DNA of 64,000 nt from Acidimicrobiia bacterium (lineage in GTDB: Bacteria > Actinomycetota > Acidimicrobiia > IMCC26256 > JAOSJL01). The notes under the pieces were generated by a model, which saw only the letters and a list, made by a program, of their open reading frames with translations, searched no databases and was not told where the DNA came from. A program made the translations under genes and the position numbers. Each line of letters opens with the position of its first letter. Position 1 is the first letter of the stretch. This document shows positions 29,179-37,578 of the stretch, piece after piece. The stretch lies in assembly GCA_027494115.1 (NCBI GenBank), contig JAOSJL010000001.1:62001-126000 (forward strand). The letters are read 5' to 3'.

Positions 29179-30582
29179 GGTCCACGGGCCTTGCCAGCCG
29201 CCGCAGTCGGCCACGAGATCGTCGGCGCCGGCCGGTCCCCACGAGCCGGGCTCGTAGGCCTCGACGGGCGGAGGGTTGTCGAGCAGCGGCTGCATGATCC
29301 GCCACTGCTCCTCCACGGTGTCCTGGCGCGCGAACCGGGCCGTCTGGCCCTGCATGGCGGCGAGCAGCAGGACCTCGTAGGGGGTGGGACCTTCGCCTCC
29401 GGCGTCTGCGAACAACCGGTCGAGGGTGATCGCCTCGGGGACCATGGCATCGGCGCGCTTGGCCTGGACGGAGACCTGCACGCCCGTCGACGGATCGAGC
29501 CGGATCACGAGCTGATCGGGTTCACCTCCGGGTTGGTGCAGCCCGAAGCCGAGGCGCGGCGACGGCTTGAAGACCAGTCGCATCTCGGTCTGGGTCACGG
29601 CCAGGTGCTTGCCCGTGCGGATGAAGAACGGGACACCCGACCAACGCCAGTTCTCGATGTCGAGTCGCAACGCGGCGTAGGTCTCGGTGGTCGAGTCGTC
29701 GGCCACACCCTTGGTCGACAGGTACCCGTCGTGCTGACCGCGTACGTAGTTCTTCGGATCCCCTGGGGCCACGGCACTGAGCACGGTCGTCGCCGCGGAG
29801 CGAAGCGTCTCGGGGTCGCCCCGCGACGGCGACTCCATCGCGGCGGCCGCCAAGAGCTGCAGGAGGTGGTTGACCACGACATCACGCAGCGCGCCGACGG
29901 GATCGTAGAAGCTGCCGCGGTCCTCGACGCCGAAGTCCTCCACCATCGTGATCTGGACGCAGCTCACGTAGTTGCGGTTCCAGATCGGCTCGAACATGGT
30001 GTTGCCGAACCGCAGGAAGAGGATCTCCTCGAGGCCCATCTTCCCGAGGTAGTGGTCGATACGGTAGAGGCGGCTCTCGTCGACGTACTGGTGCAGATCG
30101 TCCGCGAGCTCGCGCGCGGAGGCCAGGTCGTGGCCGAAGGGCTTCTCCACGACCACCCGTCCGGTCTTGGTCAGGCCGACACCGGCGAGTCCCTTCACGA
30201 CACGACCGAAGAGGAAGGGCGGGATCTCGAGGTAGAACACCGGGTCGATCTTCCCGTCGATGGCCGTGCGAACCCGGTCGTAGGTTCCGTCGTCGGCGAA
30301 GTCGCCCTGCACGTAGGAGAACCGTGCCGTCAAGCGTTTGAACACGTCGGAGTCGAGCTTCTCGCCGGTGCCGGCGATGGACTCCTGGGCCCGCCCGATG
30401 AGCTGATCGAGCGTCCAGTCGTCCACCGCCACACCGACGATCGGGCAGTCGAGCAGCCCGCGTTTCTCCAACCGGTACAGCGACCGGAACGTCATCACCT
30501 TCGCGAGGTCCCCGGTGATCCCGAAGATCACCAGGACATCGGCACTCCGCTGCCCGTCGGCGGACGTCGGGCCCGGAGCCAT
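29173..30582 (-). CDS. zwf: Glucose-6-phosphate 1-dehydrogenase
   Basis: A 469-residue enzyme that oxidises glucose 6-phosphate to 6-phosphogluconolactone with NADP, the entry to the oxidative pentose phosphate route. The dinucleotide fold shows in VLVIFGITGDLAKVM near the N-terminus, the substrate site in RLYRIDHYLGKMGLEEIL (His general base), and the family block VVVEKPFGHDLASA. The length is normal. Eleven bases downstream of a small membrane gene, it is probably read on the same transcript. No tal, opcA or pgl gene is nearby, unlike the usual actinobacterial cluster. Confidence 0.93.
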   Translation of the reverse strand: MAPGPTSADGQRSADVLVIFGITGDLAKVMTFRSLYRLEKRGLLDCPIVGVAVDDWTLDQLIGRAQESIAGTGEKLDSDVFKRLTARFSYVQGDFADDGTYDRVRTAIDGKIDPVFYLEIPPFLFGRVVKGLAGVGLTKTGRVVVEKPFGHDLASARELADDLHQYVDESRLYRIDHYLGKMGLEEILFLRFGNTMFEPIWNRNYVSCVQITMVEDFGVEDRGSFYDPVGALRDVVVNHLLQLLAAAAMESPSRGDPETLRSAATTVLSAVAPGDPKNYVRGQHDGYLSTKGVADDSTTETYAALRLDIENWRWSGVPFFIRTGKHLAVTQTEMRLVFKPSPRLGFGLHQPGGEPDQLVIRLDPSTGVQVSVQAKRADAMVPEAITLDRLFADAGGEGPTPYEVLLLAAMQGQTARFARQDTVEEQWRIMQPLLDNPPPVEAYEPGSWGPAGADDLVADCGGWQGPWTA

Positions 30583-30592
30583 GTCAGACCGC

Positions 30593-31006
30593 CTAGCTGT
30601 CGAGCAGTGTGATGTCGCGTCCGTGGGCGGTCAGTGCCCAGATGACGGCGACGTCGATGGCGATGATGATGACCGCCCACACGGGGTAGTAGGGCAGGAA
30701 GGCGAAGGCGGCGAGCGCGCTCAACCCGGCTGCGATGACCCCGACCGTGCGGGCGAAGATGTTCCCGGTGAAGATCCCCACGCCACAGAACACGAGGACG
30801 ATGCCCCAGAGCAGGTGGATCCAGCCCCACGTCGAGGCGTCGGCCTCGAAGACCCACTTGTTCACCGCGACGTAGACCGTGTCGTCGGCGATTCCCCCGA
30901 TTCCGGCGATGATGTGGAAGAAGCCGACGACCATCAACATGATCGCCGCGAACATTGCCCAACCCACAGCCCAGCCGCTCGGTTCTCTACTCGGTTGTGC
31001 ACTCAT
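30593..31006 (-). CDS. DUF7144-like four-helix membrane protein
   Basis: A 137-residue integral membrane protein with four hydrophobic helices (AVGWAMFAAIMLMVVGFFHI, WGWIHLLWGIVLVFCGVGIF, VGVIAAGLSALAAFAFLPYY, AVIIIAIDVAVIWAL) and the FHIIAGIGGIADD motif common to this actinobacterial family. The function is unknown. The ATG at 31006 follows GGGAGGAACC, a good ribosome site, which rules out the ATG twelve bases upstream. zwf follows directly. Confidence 0.75.
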   Translation of the reverse strand: MSAQPSREPSGWAVGWAMFAAIMLMVVGFFHIIAGIGGIADDTVYVAVNKWVFEADASTWGWIHLLWGIVLVFCGVGIFTGNIFARTVGVIAAGLSALAAFAFLPYYPVWAVIIIAIDVAVIWALTAHGRDITLLDS

Positions 31007-31099
31007 GGTTCCTCCCACGGTGTCTGATCCGACGGGCCCGCGTCACCGGGGCCCTCACTCGAACCCGAGCCTAGAGTCTCCGCCCCCGACCCGGCGGAT

Positions 31100-32698
31100 T
31101 CACCGGCGTTGGCTCTCCGGTGCGCCTCGGCCGCCGCCACCGGGGGTGAGCATGCGGATGACGTCGCCGGGGGCGAGCGTCACCGTGCACTTGTCGGGGA
31201 GGTGTTCGGCGCGCGATTCGTCGCCGCCGGGGAGGAGCCAGTTCTCACCTCTTGCTCCCGGTTCGCCGCCGTCGAGGCCATAGGGGGCGCTCTCGCGTCG
31301 TTCGGTCACGAGCGACACGGTCGCAGGGACGAGGACCTCGAGGTCGCGTTCGACGCCGTCGCCACCGTTCGTTTCACCCTTCCCTCCGCTGCCCCGGCGC
31401 AGGGCGTAGCGACGCACGCGTAGCGGGAACTCGCGCTCGAGGGCTTCGACCGGCGTGTTGCGGGTGTTCGTCATGTTCGTCTGCACGCCGCTCATGCCGT
31501 CGCGACCGGGGCGCGCTCCCTGGCCACCGGCGACGGTCTCGTAGAAGACGAACTCTTCTGTCCGCTCCTCGGCAGTGCCGACAGCACTGTGGAGGCCCGT
31601 TCCGCCGATCAGGAGGTTGTTCATCGTCCCCTGGCTCGCCGCGGGCACACGTTCCGATGCCGCCTGGGCGAGTGCGCCGAGGCAGACGTCGGCGACGCGC
31701 TGGGACACCTCGACGTTGCCCGCACCGACGGCCGCGGGTGGCTGGGCGGCGACGATGGTTCCTGCGGGAGCGACGACCTCGACAGGTCGCATCGCTCCCC
31801 CGTTGGCGGGGATTCCGGGATCGGTCGCCGAGCGCAGGGCGAAGCCGACCGCACTCTCGGTCACGGCGCGCACGGCATTGACGTTCCCGTGGGCTTGGGG
31901 AGCAGTACCCGTGAAGTCGAAGGTGATGCGCTCCCCGCGGATCGTCACCTCGACGGCGATGCGAGCTGGGTCGCGCTGGTCTGCGCCCGCTCCGGTGGAG
32001 TCCATGACGTCCTCGAAGGCGTAGACGCCGTCGGGAAGGCTCGCGAGAGCGGCACGCATCCGGCGCTCGCCGTGCGCGACGGCCTCGTGAAAGGGTGCTC
32101 CGGCCATGCCCGCGAGACGCCGGACGCCGACGGCGTTCGCGCCGCGCTGTGCCGCGAGATCGCGCCTGCGCTCCGTTCCGGTGCGCGAGTTCGCGGCGAA
32201 GAGCGCGACGACCTCGTCGGTGAGGAGGACAGGCGGGAGGATGAAGCCCTCCTGGACGAGCTCGCGGGCGTCGGGAGGGATCGAACCGGGGGTCATGCCA
32301 CCGACATCCGCGTGGTGCGCCCGGTTGGCGACCCACCCGACCAGGTCGCCTGGTTGCTCGGTGCCCATCACCCCGAAGCACGGCGCCACGAGCGTCACGT
32401 CGTTGACGTGTGTGCCTCCGGCGTGGGGATCGTTGAGAACGATCTGCTCACCCGGAGCGATCCGCTGCCCGGCGTCGGAGTCGATCGCGGCCGACACCGA
32501 GGCGGGCATCGAGCCGAGGTGCACGGGAATGTGTTCGGCCTGGGCGAGCAGCTCGCCGTCGGGGGTGAACACCGCCGCGGAGCAGTCGGCGCGTTCCTTG
32601 ATGTTGGGGCTGAACGCACCGCGGCGCAGCACCGCCCCCATCTCGTCGGCGATGCCCGCCAGACGGGAGATCAGCAGTTGGAGCGACGCCGGATCCAT
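31100..32698 (-). CDS. hyuB: Hydantoinase/oxoprolinase B subunit
   Basis: A 532-residue HyuB-type subunit: DPASLQLLISRLAGIADEMG at the N-terminus, KERADCSAAVFTPDGELLAQ, NDPHAGGTHVNDVTLV, the long internal VGAGNVEVSQRV block, and GGKGETNGGDGVERDLEV near the C-terminus. With HyuA it forms an ATP-dependent cyclic amidase that opens hydantoins, 5-oxoproline or related rings (some relatives carboxylate acetone or acetophenone), so the substrate cannot be read from sequence. The start at 32698 sits one base after a 47-base stem-loop, and no free ribosome site is visible in front of it. Confidence 0.85.
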   Translation of the reverse strand: MDPASLQLLISRLAGIADEMGAVLRRGAFSPNIKERADCSAAVFTPDGELLAQAEHIPVHLGSMPASVSAAIDSDAGQRIAPGEQIVLNDPHAGGTHVNDVTLVAPCFGVMGTEQPGDLVGWVANRAHHADVGGMTPGSIPPDARELVQEGFILPPVLLTDEVVALFAANSRTGTERRRDLAAQRGANAVGVRRLAGMAGAPFHEAVAHGERRMRAALASLPDGVYAFEDVMDSTGAGADQRDPARIAVEVTIRGERITFDFTGTAPQAHGNVNAVRAVTESAVGFALRSATDPGIPANGGAMRPVEVVAPAGTIVAAQPPAAVGAGNVEVSQRVADVCLGALAQAASERVPAASQGTMNNLLIGGTGLHSAVGTAEERTEEFVFYETVAGGQGARPGRDGMSGVQTNMTNTRNTPVEALEREFPLRVRRYALRRGSGGKGETNGGDGVERDLEVLVPATVSLVTERRESAPYGLDGGEPGARGENWLLPGGDESRAEHLPDKCTVTLAPGDVIRMLTPGGGGRGAPESQRR

Positions 32699-32745
32699 TT
32701 GATGCGTCCCTGGAGTCCGCATAGCGCGCGTCACGGACGCATCAA
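32699..32745. repeat. Stem-loop element, copy 1 (before hyuB)
   Basis: A perfect 11-base inverted repeat, TTGATGCGTCC and GGACGCATCAA, with a 25-base loop. It spans the hyuA stop codon (32731-32733) and ends directly at the hyuB start codon. A second copy, about 86 percent identical over 44 bases, precedes hyuA. Confidence 0.85.
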
Positions 32746-34542
32746 GAGGAGGGCGCCGGTGGGGTGGACGTCGGCGGTCCAGCCGTCGGGGATCCAGATC
32801 GTGCAGTCGGACTCCGCGATGACACCCGGGCCGGTCGCTCCGGTGCGTTCGACCGTCGGCAGATCGGAGGGATCCAACGGTGCGGGGCCGCGTGCCCGAG
32901 CCCGGATCGCCACGACGGCGACGGGCGCGCTTCGCTCGCACCAGCCGTTGCGTCGCTCGTGTTCGTCGTGGAAGGCGTCCACGGACCCGACCGTGATCTC
33001 GTGGCTCTGCCCCTCGTACCGGCAGTCGTGGGCGACCTCGACCTCGACCTCCGGATCGGCAGCGCCGGGGGCGGCCCCGTTCCCGGACACGAGCGTCGTC
33101 GCCTCCTCGGAAAGGGCTTCCGCAGTTCTCGACAGGGTGTCGACACCTGCGGAGCCGGCCAATGAGCGGACCACCTCCCGCTGCCGGGGCGCCGTGAGCA
33201 GACCCACGGCCGAGAAGACCCCGGCATGCGGCGGCACGACCACCGTGCGCATCCCGAGACCCTCGGCGACGGCACAGGCGTGGAGTGGCCCCGCTCCCCC
33301 GAACGCGACCAGCGTCAGATCACGCGGGTCGACACCCCGCTCGACGGTGACGACCCGCACGGCCTGTTCCATGTTGGCGTCGACGACGTCGACGACGCCC
33401 TGCGGATCGACACCGGCCCGCTCCAGCGCCGCCCGGGAGGCGTCGATGTCGAGTCCTCCGAGACCGGGGAAGGACCCGTCGGCGGGAATACGGCCCAGCG
33501 CGAGATCCGCGTCGGTGACCGTGGGTTCGGTGCCGCCGCGGCCGTAGCAGGCGGGCCCGGGGACGGCGCCGGCACTGCGGGGCCCGACCACGAGTGCGCC
33601 GCCGGGGTCGAGCGCGGCGATCGAACCTCCGCCTGCTCCCACGGTGTGGATGTCGAGCGACGGCACACGGAACGGCAACCCACCCACCTCCAGGCCACCC
33701 GCAGGTTCCGGGACCCCACCGCGCACCAGGCAGACGTCGGTGGACGTGCCGCCCATGTCGAAGGTGACGGCGTCGGGGAGTCCCACCGCGGCCGCGACGG
33801 CCGCTCCGGCGCGGACTCCGCCGGCGGGACCCGACAGAAGCAGAGTCACCGGTGCGTCCGCCGCCTCGCGGGCGGGGACGAGACCGGCCGCCGAGGTCAT
33901 GGCGAACGCCTCGTCGGCCAGGTCGTCGACGTGGCGAAGGTAGTCGCCGCACACGGGACGCAGGTAGGCGTTCGCGACCGTGGTGACCGTGCGCTCGTAC
34001 TCGCGGAACTCGGGTGAGATCTCGTACGAGGCGGTCACGTCGAGGCCACGGGCCGCCAGTGCCTCGGTGACGATCCTCTCGTGGGTCGCATCGAGGTCGC
34101 TGTGCAGCAGGCACACTGCGACCGACTCAGCGCTGTCGGGGACGGGCGGCACGTCAGCCGCGGTCACACCTTCGAGTTCGGTGCCGTCGGCGGCCAGACG
34201 CCCGCCGACCTCGAGGCGCAGATCGCGCTCGACCAGCGGCTCGGGACGGTCGACGAAGGGGTCGTAGAGCGAGGGGCGGTCCTGGCGTGCGATCTCGATG
34301 ACGTCGGCGAAGCCCTTCGTCGTGACGAGGGCCACGCGGGCGCCGCGACGTTCGAGCAGCGCGTTGGTGGCGACCGTCGTGCCGTGCGCCAGCAGTTCGG
34401 GACGAGTGCCGCCGGTCAGAGCGTCGGCTCCCGCGGCGACGGCGGTCGCCGGAGCGTCGGGAGTGGACGGGAGCTTGTGCACGCTGCCGTCATCGGCCAC
34501 GACGTCGGTGAAGGTGCCGCCCGTGTCGACGCCGATGCGCAT
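32731..34542 (-). CDS. hyuA: Hydantoinase/oxoprolinase A subunit
   Basis: A 603-residue HyuA-type subunit of the ASKHA ATPase fold. Phosphate-binding MRIGVDTGGTFTDVVADDGS is at the N-terminus, then AHGTTVATNALLERRGARVA, LLSGPAGGVRAGAAVAAAVG, TFDMGGTSTDVCLVRGG and YEGQSHEI near the C-terminus. It is somewhat shorter than the usual 650-690 residues, lacking part of the C-terminal region. It is paired with hyuB, 32 bases downstream, and follows the iclR gene in the same direction. The ATG at 34542 is chosen because the sequence before it is not family-like. Confidence 0.85.
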   Translation of the reverse strand: MRIGVDTGGTFTDVVADDGSVHKLPSTPDAPATAVAAGADALTGGTRPELLAHGTTVATNALLERRGARVALVTTKGFADVIEIARQDRPSLYDPFVDRPEPLVERDLRLEVGGRLAADGTELEGVTAADVPPVPDSAESVAVCLLHSDLDATHERIVTEALAARGLDVTASYEISPEFREYERTVTTVANAYLRPVCGDYLRHVDDLADEAFAMTSAAGLVPAREAADAPVTLLLSGPAGGVRAGAAVAAAVGLPDAVTFDMGGTSTDVCLVRGGVPEPAGGLEVGGLPFRVPSLDIHTVGAGGGSIAALDPGGALVVGPRSAGAVPGPACYGRGGTEPTVTDADLALGRIPADGSFPGLGGLDIDASRAALERAGVDPQGVVDVVDANMEQAVRVVTVERGVDPRDLTLVAFGGAGPLHACAVAEGLGMRTVVVPPHAGVFSAVGLLTAPRQREVVRSLAGSAGVDTLSRTAEALSEEATTLVSGNGAAPGAADPEVEVEVAHDCRYEGQSHEITVGSVDAFHDEHERRNGWCERSAPVAVVAIRARARGPAPLDPSDLPTVERTGATGPGVIAESDCTIWIPDGWTADVHPTGALLLMRP

Positions 34543-34573
34543 GAGGGCAAGCCTCGCGCACCTTCCGAGTCCA

Positions 34574-34617
34574 TGATGCGTCCCTGAAGCTCGCATACGC
34601 GCGCCATGGACGCATCA
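34574..34617. repeat. Stem-loop element, copy 2 (before hyuA)
   Basis: Inverted repeat TGATGCGTCC and GGACGCATCA with a 24-base loop, matching copy 1 in arms and most of the loop. It lies 31 bases upstream of the hyuA start, in the same orientation in which copy 1 lies before hyuB. It could be an operator or an RNA stem-loop. Confidence 0.85.
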
Positions 34618-34690
34618 CACGGGGTTGGCGACCTCCAGGAGATATCCGCGGCCACGCACGGTCCGGACGCGAGGCCGAGGGGCTCGTAGG
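34615..34690 (-). pseudogene. Relic of an OmpR-type response-regulator C-terminus
   Basis: The reverse strand reads PRPRVRTVRGRGYLLEVANPV then TGA. R-x-R-T-V-R-G-x-G-Y-x-L-E is the wing at the very end of OmpR/PhoB-type DNA-binding domains. Nothing before it in the frame fits the rest of such a protein. It is probably a 3' remnant of a lost regulator gene. Confidence 0.4.
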
Positions 34691-34727
34691 GGGCCGGTGT
34701 TTCGGCTCTGTTTCCGAACAGTGAACG

Positions 34728-35414
34728 TCAGAGACCCGCGCGGTGTTCGAGGTCGCGGGCGGCTCGCGTCACGGCCTGGGCGAAGCGTTTGCCGGGGGTG
34801 CAGGTGAGGCGGTCGATCGGTCCGCTCACGCTGACGACGGCCACCAGCGTGTCGTCGCGCAGCACCGGCGCACTCACGCTGGCGACCCCCGGCTCCCGCT
34901 CGGCCACCGAATCGGCCCACCCCCGTTTGCGGATGCGCCGACGTTCGGCATCGGCGGGAGGGCCCTCGAAAGCCAGCATGACCTTGCCGCCCGAACCGGC
35001 GTCGAGCGGAAGCGACGCGCCGACCGGAACGGTGTCGCGCAGGCCGCTCGGGCGTTCGGCCGCCGCCACGCAGATCCGTCGGTCGCCATCGCGCATGTAG
35101 AGCTGCGCGCTCTCATCGGTCGCGTCACGCAGGTCGGCGAGAACGCTGCGGGCGGCATCGAGCAGCGGCCCTGTACCGCTCGCCCCGGCCCAGGCGGTGG
35201 CATGCGCACCCAGTCGGAACCGCCCCTGCTCGTCACGTCCCACGACGCCGTGGTGCTCCCACGCTCGCGCCAGGCGGTGCGCGGTCGGACGTGACAACCC
35301 GGTCGACTCGACGAGCTCGGCCAGGGACGCCGGACCCTTCGCCAACGCGTCGAGCAGCCCGACGCTCTTGTCGACGACGCCCACTCCGCTCGTCGCCGGG
35401 ACCGGCTTGCGCAT
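34728..35414 (-). CDS. IclR-family regulator, LtbR/NdgR-like
   Basis: A 228-residue IclR regulator. The winged helix is at residues 10-70 (VVDKSVGLLDALAKGPASLA, ESTGLSRPTAHRLARAWEHH). The ligand domain follows, with GSGGKVMLAFEGP and GVASVSAPVLRDDTLVAVVS. It is divergent from leuC with 96 bases between starts, the arrangement of LtbR in Corynebacterium and NdgR in Streptomyces, which repress leuCD and respond to leucine. Regulation of leuCD is therefore likely. Control of the co-directional hyuAB genes is also possible. I start at the ATG at 35414, because GAGAGG lies ahead of it and its promoter is at 35450-35478. Confidence 0.85.
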   Translation of the reverse strand: MRKPVPATSGVGVVDKSVGLLDALAKGPASLAELVESTGLSRPTAHRLARAWEHHGVVGRDEQGRFRLGAHATAWAGASGTGPLLDAARSVLADLRDATDESAQLYMRDGDRRICVAAAERPSGLRDTVPVGASLPLDAGSGGKVMLAFEGPPADAERRRIRKRGWADSVAEREPGVASVSAPVLRDDTLVAVVSVSGPIDRLTCTPGKRFAQAVTRAARDLEHRAGL

Positions 35415-35449
35415 GTCATCGGACCTCTCTAGACTGTCCACGATTCAGG

Positions 35450-35478
35450 ATCGTAGTCTCATTATCTGAGACAGACAA
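35450..35478 (-). promoter_or_regulatory. iclR promoter with palindromic operator, shared with leuC
   Basis: On the reverse strand TTGTCT (35478-35473) and TACGAT (35455-35450) are 17 bases apart. The spacer is exactly the palindrome GTCTCA-gataa-TGAGAC (35456-35472). A repressor bound there would close its own promoter and, 39 bases from the leuC start, probably also that of leuCD. No equally clear leuC promoter hexamers are seen. Confidence 0.65.
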
Positions 35479-35510
35479 CCTGACGTCGACAAGCGCAACG
35501 GAGCACGGCG

Positions 35511-36911
35511 ATGGGACGCACACTCCCCGAGAAGGTCTGGGACCGCCACGTGGTCCGCAGCGCCGAGGGTGAACCCGATCTGTTGTACGTGGACCTGCAC
35601 CTCGTGCACGAAGTCACCTCGCCTCAGGCCTTCGACGGTCTGCGCATGGCGGGGCGCACGGTCCGCCGTCCCGACCTCACGCTGGCCACCGCTGACCACA
35701 ACGTGCCCACCGACGGGCTCGCCGGCCCCGTGAAGGATCCGATCTCGGCGAAGCAGCTCGAGGTGCTGAGCGCCAACTGCGACGAGTTCGCCATCCGCTG
35801 TTACGCGATGGGCGACCCGAATCAGGGAATCGTCCACATCATCGGGCCCGAACAGGGCTTCACCCAGCCCGGCATGACCATCGTGTGCGGCGACAGCCAC
35901 ACCTCCACCCACGGCGCATTCGGCGCGCTCGCATTCGGGATCGGCACGAGCGAGGTCGAACACGTCCTCGCAACACAGACCCTCCCCCAGCAGCGCCCCG
36001 GCACCATGGCGGTCACCGTCGACGGCGAGCTGTCGCCCGGCGTCACGGCCAAGGACGTCGTGTTGGCGATCATCGCCCGCATCGGCACCGGCGGTGGGAT
36101 CGGCTCGGTGATCGAGTACCGCGGCTCGGCCATCCGCGGACTCTCGATGGAAGGACGGATGACCGTCTGCAACATGTCGATCGAGGCCGGAGCGCGTGCG
36201 GGGATGATCGCGCCCGACGACACGACCTTCGCCTACCTCGAAGGTCGCCCGAACGCCCCGAGCGGCGCGGCATGGGAACAGGCGCTCGACGAGTGGCGGT
36301 CGCTTCCGAGCGATGGCGACGCCACCTTCGACAAGGAGGTCGTGCTCGACGCGGCGACGATCCTGCCGGGTGTCACGTGGGGTACCAACCCGGGCCAGAC
36401 CGTGACGCTCGATGACGCCGTCCCCGACCCGTCGTCGTTCACGGATCCCGCGCAACGCGACGCTGCCGAGCGGGCGCTCGAGTACATGGGTCTGGAGAGC
36501 GGCACACCAATGCGCGACATCCCCGTCGACACGGTGTTCATCGGGTCGTGCACCAACGCCCGCATCGAGGACCTGCGCGCCGCCGCCGACGTCGTGCGCG
36601 GTCGCCATGCCCGCGACGGGATGCGGGCCATGGTCGTGCCGGGTTCCGCCCGGGTGAAGACCCAGGCCGAAGAGGAAGGACTCGACACCGTGTTCACCGC
36701 GGCGGGTTTCGACTGGCGCGAGCCGGGCTGTTCGATGTGCCTGGCGATGAACCCCGACAAGCTCGCCCCCGGCGAACGCTGCGCGTCGACGTCGAACCGC
36801 AACTTCGAGGGCCGCCAGGGCCGCGGTGGTCGAACGCACCTGGTCTCTCCCGCTGTAGCGGCCGCGACCGCGATCGCCGGCACGTTCAGCGCCCCCGCCG
36901 ATCTCGACTGA
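35511..36911 (+). CDS. leuC: 3-isopropylmalate dehydratase large subunit
   Basis: A 466-residue aconitase-family subunit. It isomerises 2- to 3-isopropylmalate in leucine synthesis together with LeuD. It has [20 protein letters not shown], and the [4Fe-4S] cysteines appear in [16 protein letters not shown] and [31 protein letters not shown] is the usual C-terminal block. Length and all motifs are normal. The ATG at 35511 is preceded by the shared iclR/leuC control region. leuD follows after 76 bases that contain a 15-base imperfect tandem repeat over the leuC stop. Confidence 0.95.
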   Translation: MGRTLPEKVWDRHVVRSAEGEPDLLYVDLHLVHEVTSPQAFDGLRMAGRTVRRPDLTLATADHNVPTDGLAGPVKDPISAKQLEVLSANCDEFAIRCYAMGDPNQGIVHIIGPEQGFTQPGMTIVCGDSHTSTHGAFGALAFGIGTSEVEHVLATQTLPQQRPGTMAVTVDGELSPGVTAKDVVLAIIARIGTGGGIGSVIEYRGSAIRGLSMEGRMTVCNMSIEAGARAGMIAPDDTTFAYLEGRPNAPSGAAWEQALDEWRSLPSDGDATFDKEVVLDAATILPGVTWGTNPGQTVTLDDAVPDPSSFTDPAQRDAAERALEYMGLESGTPMRDIPVDTVFIGSCTNARIEDLRAAADVVRGRHARDGMRAMVVPGSARVKTQAEEEGLDTVFTAAGFDWREPGCSMCLAMNPDKLAPGERCASTSNRNFEGRQGRGGRTHLVSPAVAAATAIAGTFSAPADLD

Positions 36912-36946
36912 CGTGGAGTCGACTGGCCTGGCCTCGACTGACGCGC
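36902..36946. repeat. 15-bp imperfect tandem repeat over the leuC stop codon
   Basis: Three 15-base units share a TCGACTG core. The first contains the leuC TGA (36909-36911). The third repeats CTCGACTGACG exactly and places another in-frame TGA thirty bases later. Confidence 0.75.
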
Positions 36947-36987
36947 CGTTCATCGGCCACGCTTCCCAGCAGAAGGGACAACGCAAC

Positions 36988-37578
36988 ATGGAACCGATCT
37001 CAGAGATCACAGCTCGGGCCGTTCCCCTGGAACGCTCCGACGTCGACACCGACCAGATCATTCCCAGCGACTGGCTGAAGCGCGTCGAACGTACGGGATT
37101 CGGTGAGGGGCTCTTCTCGGAGTGGCGTGAGCTGTCCGACTTCGTGTTGAACCAGGACCACCACACCGGCGCCGAGATCCTCGTGACCGGTCCGAACTTC
37201 GGCACCGGGTCGTCACGTGAACACGCCGTGTGGGCGCTGACCGACTACGGCTTCCGCGCCGTGATCTCGTCGCGCTTCGCCGACATCTTCCGCAACAACT
37301 GCCACAAGAACGGGTTGCTCGCGGTGGAACTGGACCAGCCCGTCGTGGAGCGGATCATGGAGATCGTGACGCGCGACCCCGACGTGGAGATCGTCATCGA
37401 CCTGCCGGATCGTCGGGTTCTCGTTCCCGCCATCGACCTCGACGAACCGTTCGAGCTCGACGACCACACACACCACCGTCTCCTGCACGGTCTCGACGAC
37501 ATCGCGCTGAGCCTCACCCACGAAGACCTCATCAGCGCCTACGAGACCGATCGGCCCGCATGGCTGCCGACGACCTGA
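36988..37578 (+). CDS. leuD: 3-isopropylmalate dehydratase small subunit
   Basis: A 196-residue swivelling-domain subunit. It has DVDTDQIIPSDWLKRVERTG, GPNFGTGSSREHAVWALTDY and SSRFADIFRNNCHKNGLLAV, all diagnostic of LeuD. It completes the substrate site of LeuC. The ATG at 36988 follows AGAAGGGA, a good ribosome site, and the upstream in-frame codons are not family-like. Its end overlaps the start of the methyltransferase gene by 19 bases, so leuC, leuD and that gene form one transcript. Confidence 0.95.
   Translation: MEPISEITARAVPLERSDVDTDQIIPSDWLKRVERTGFGEGLFSEWRELSDFVLNQDHHTGAEILVTGPNFGTGSSREHAVWALTDYGFRAVISSRFADIFRNNCHKNGLLAVELDQPVVERIMEIVTRDPDVEIVIDLPDRRVLVPAIDLDEPFELDDHTHHRLLHGLDDIALSLTHEDLISAYETDRPAWLPTT

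Noticed and set aside
26925-29297. 790-codon open frame antisense to the CoA-disulfide reductase
   Set aside because: It has the composition of a GC-rich shadow frame, no family motif, and lies wholly opposite a gene with complete motifs.
31589-33547. 652-codon forward frame opposite hyuB/hyuA
   Set aside because: Antisense shadow; the hydantoinase motifs are on the other strand.
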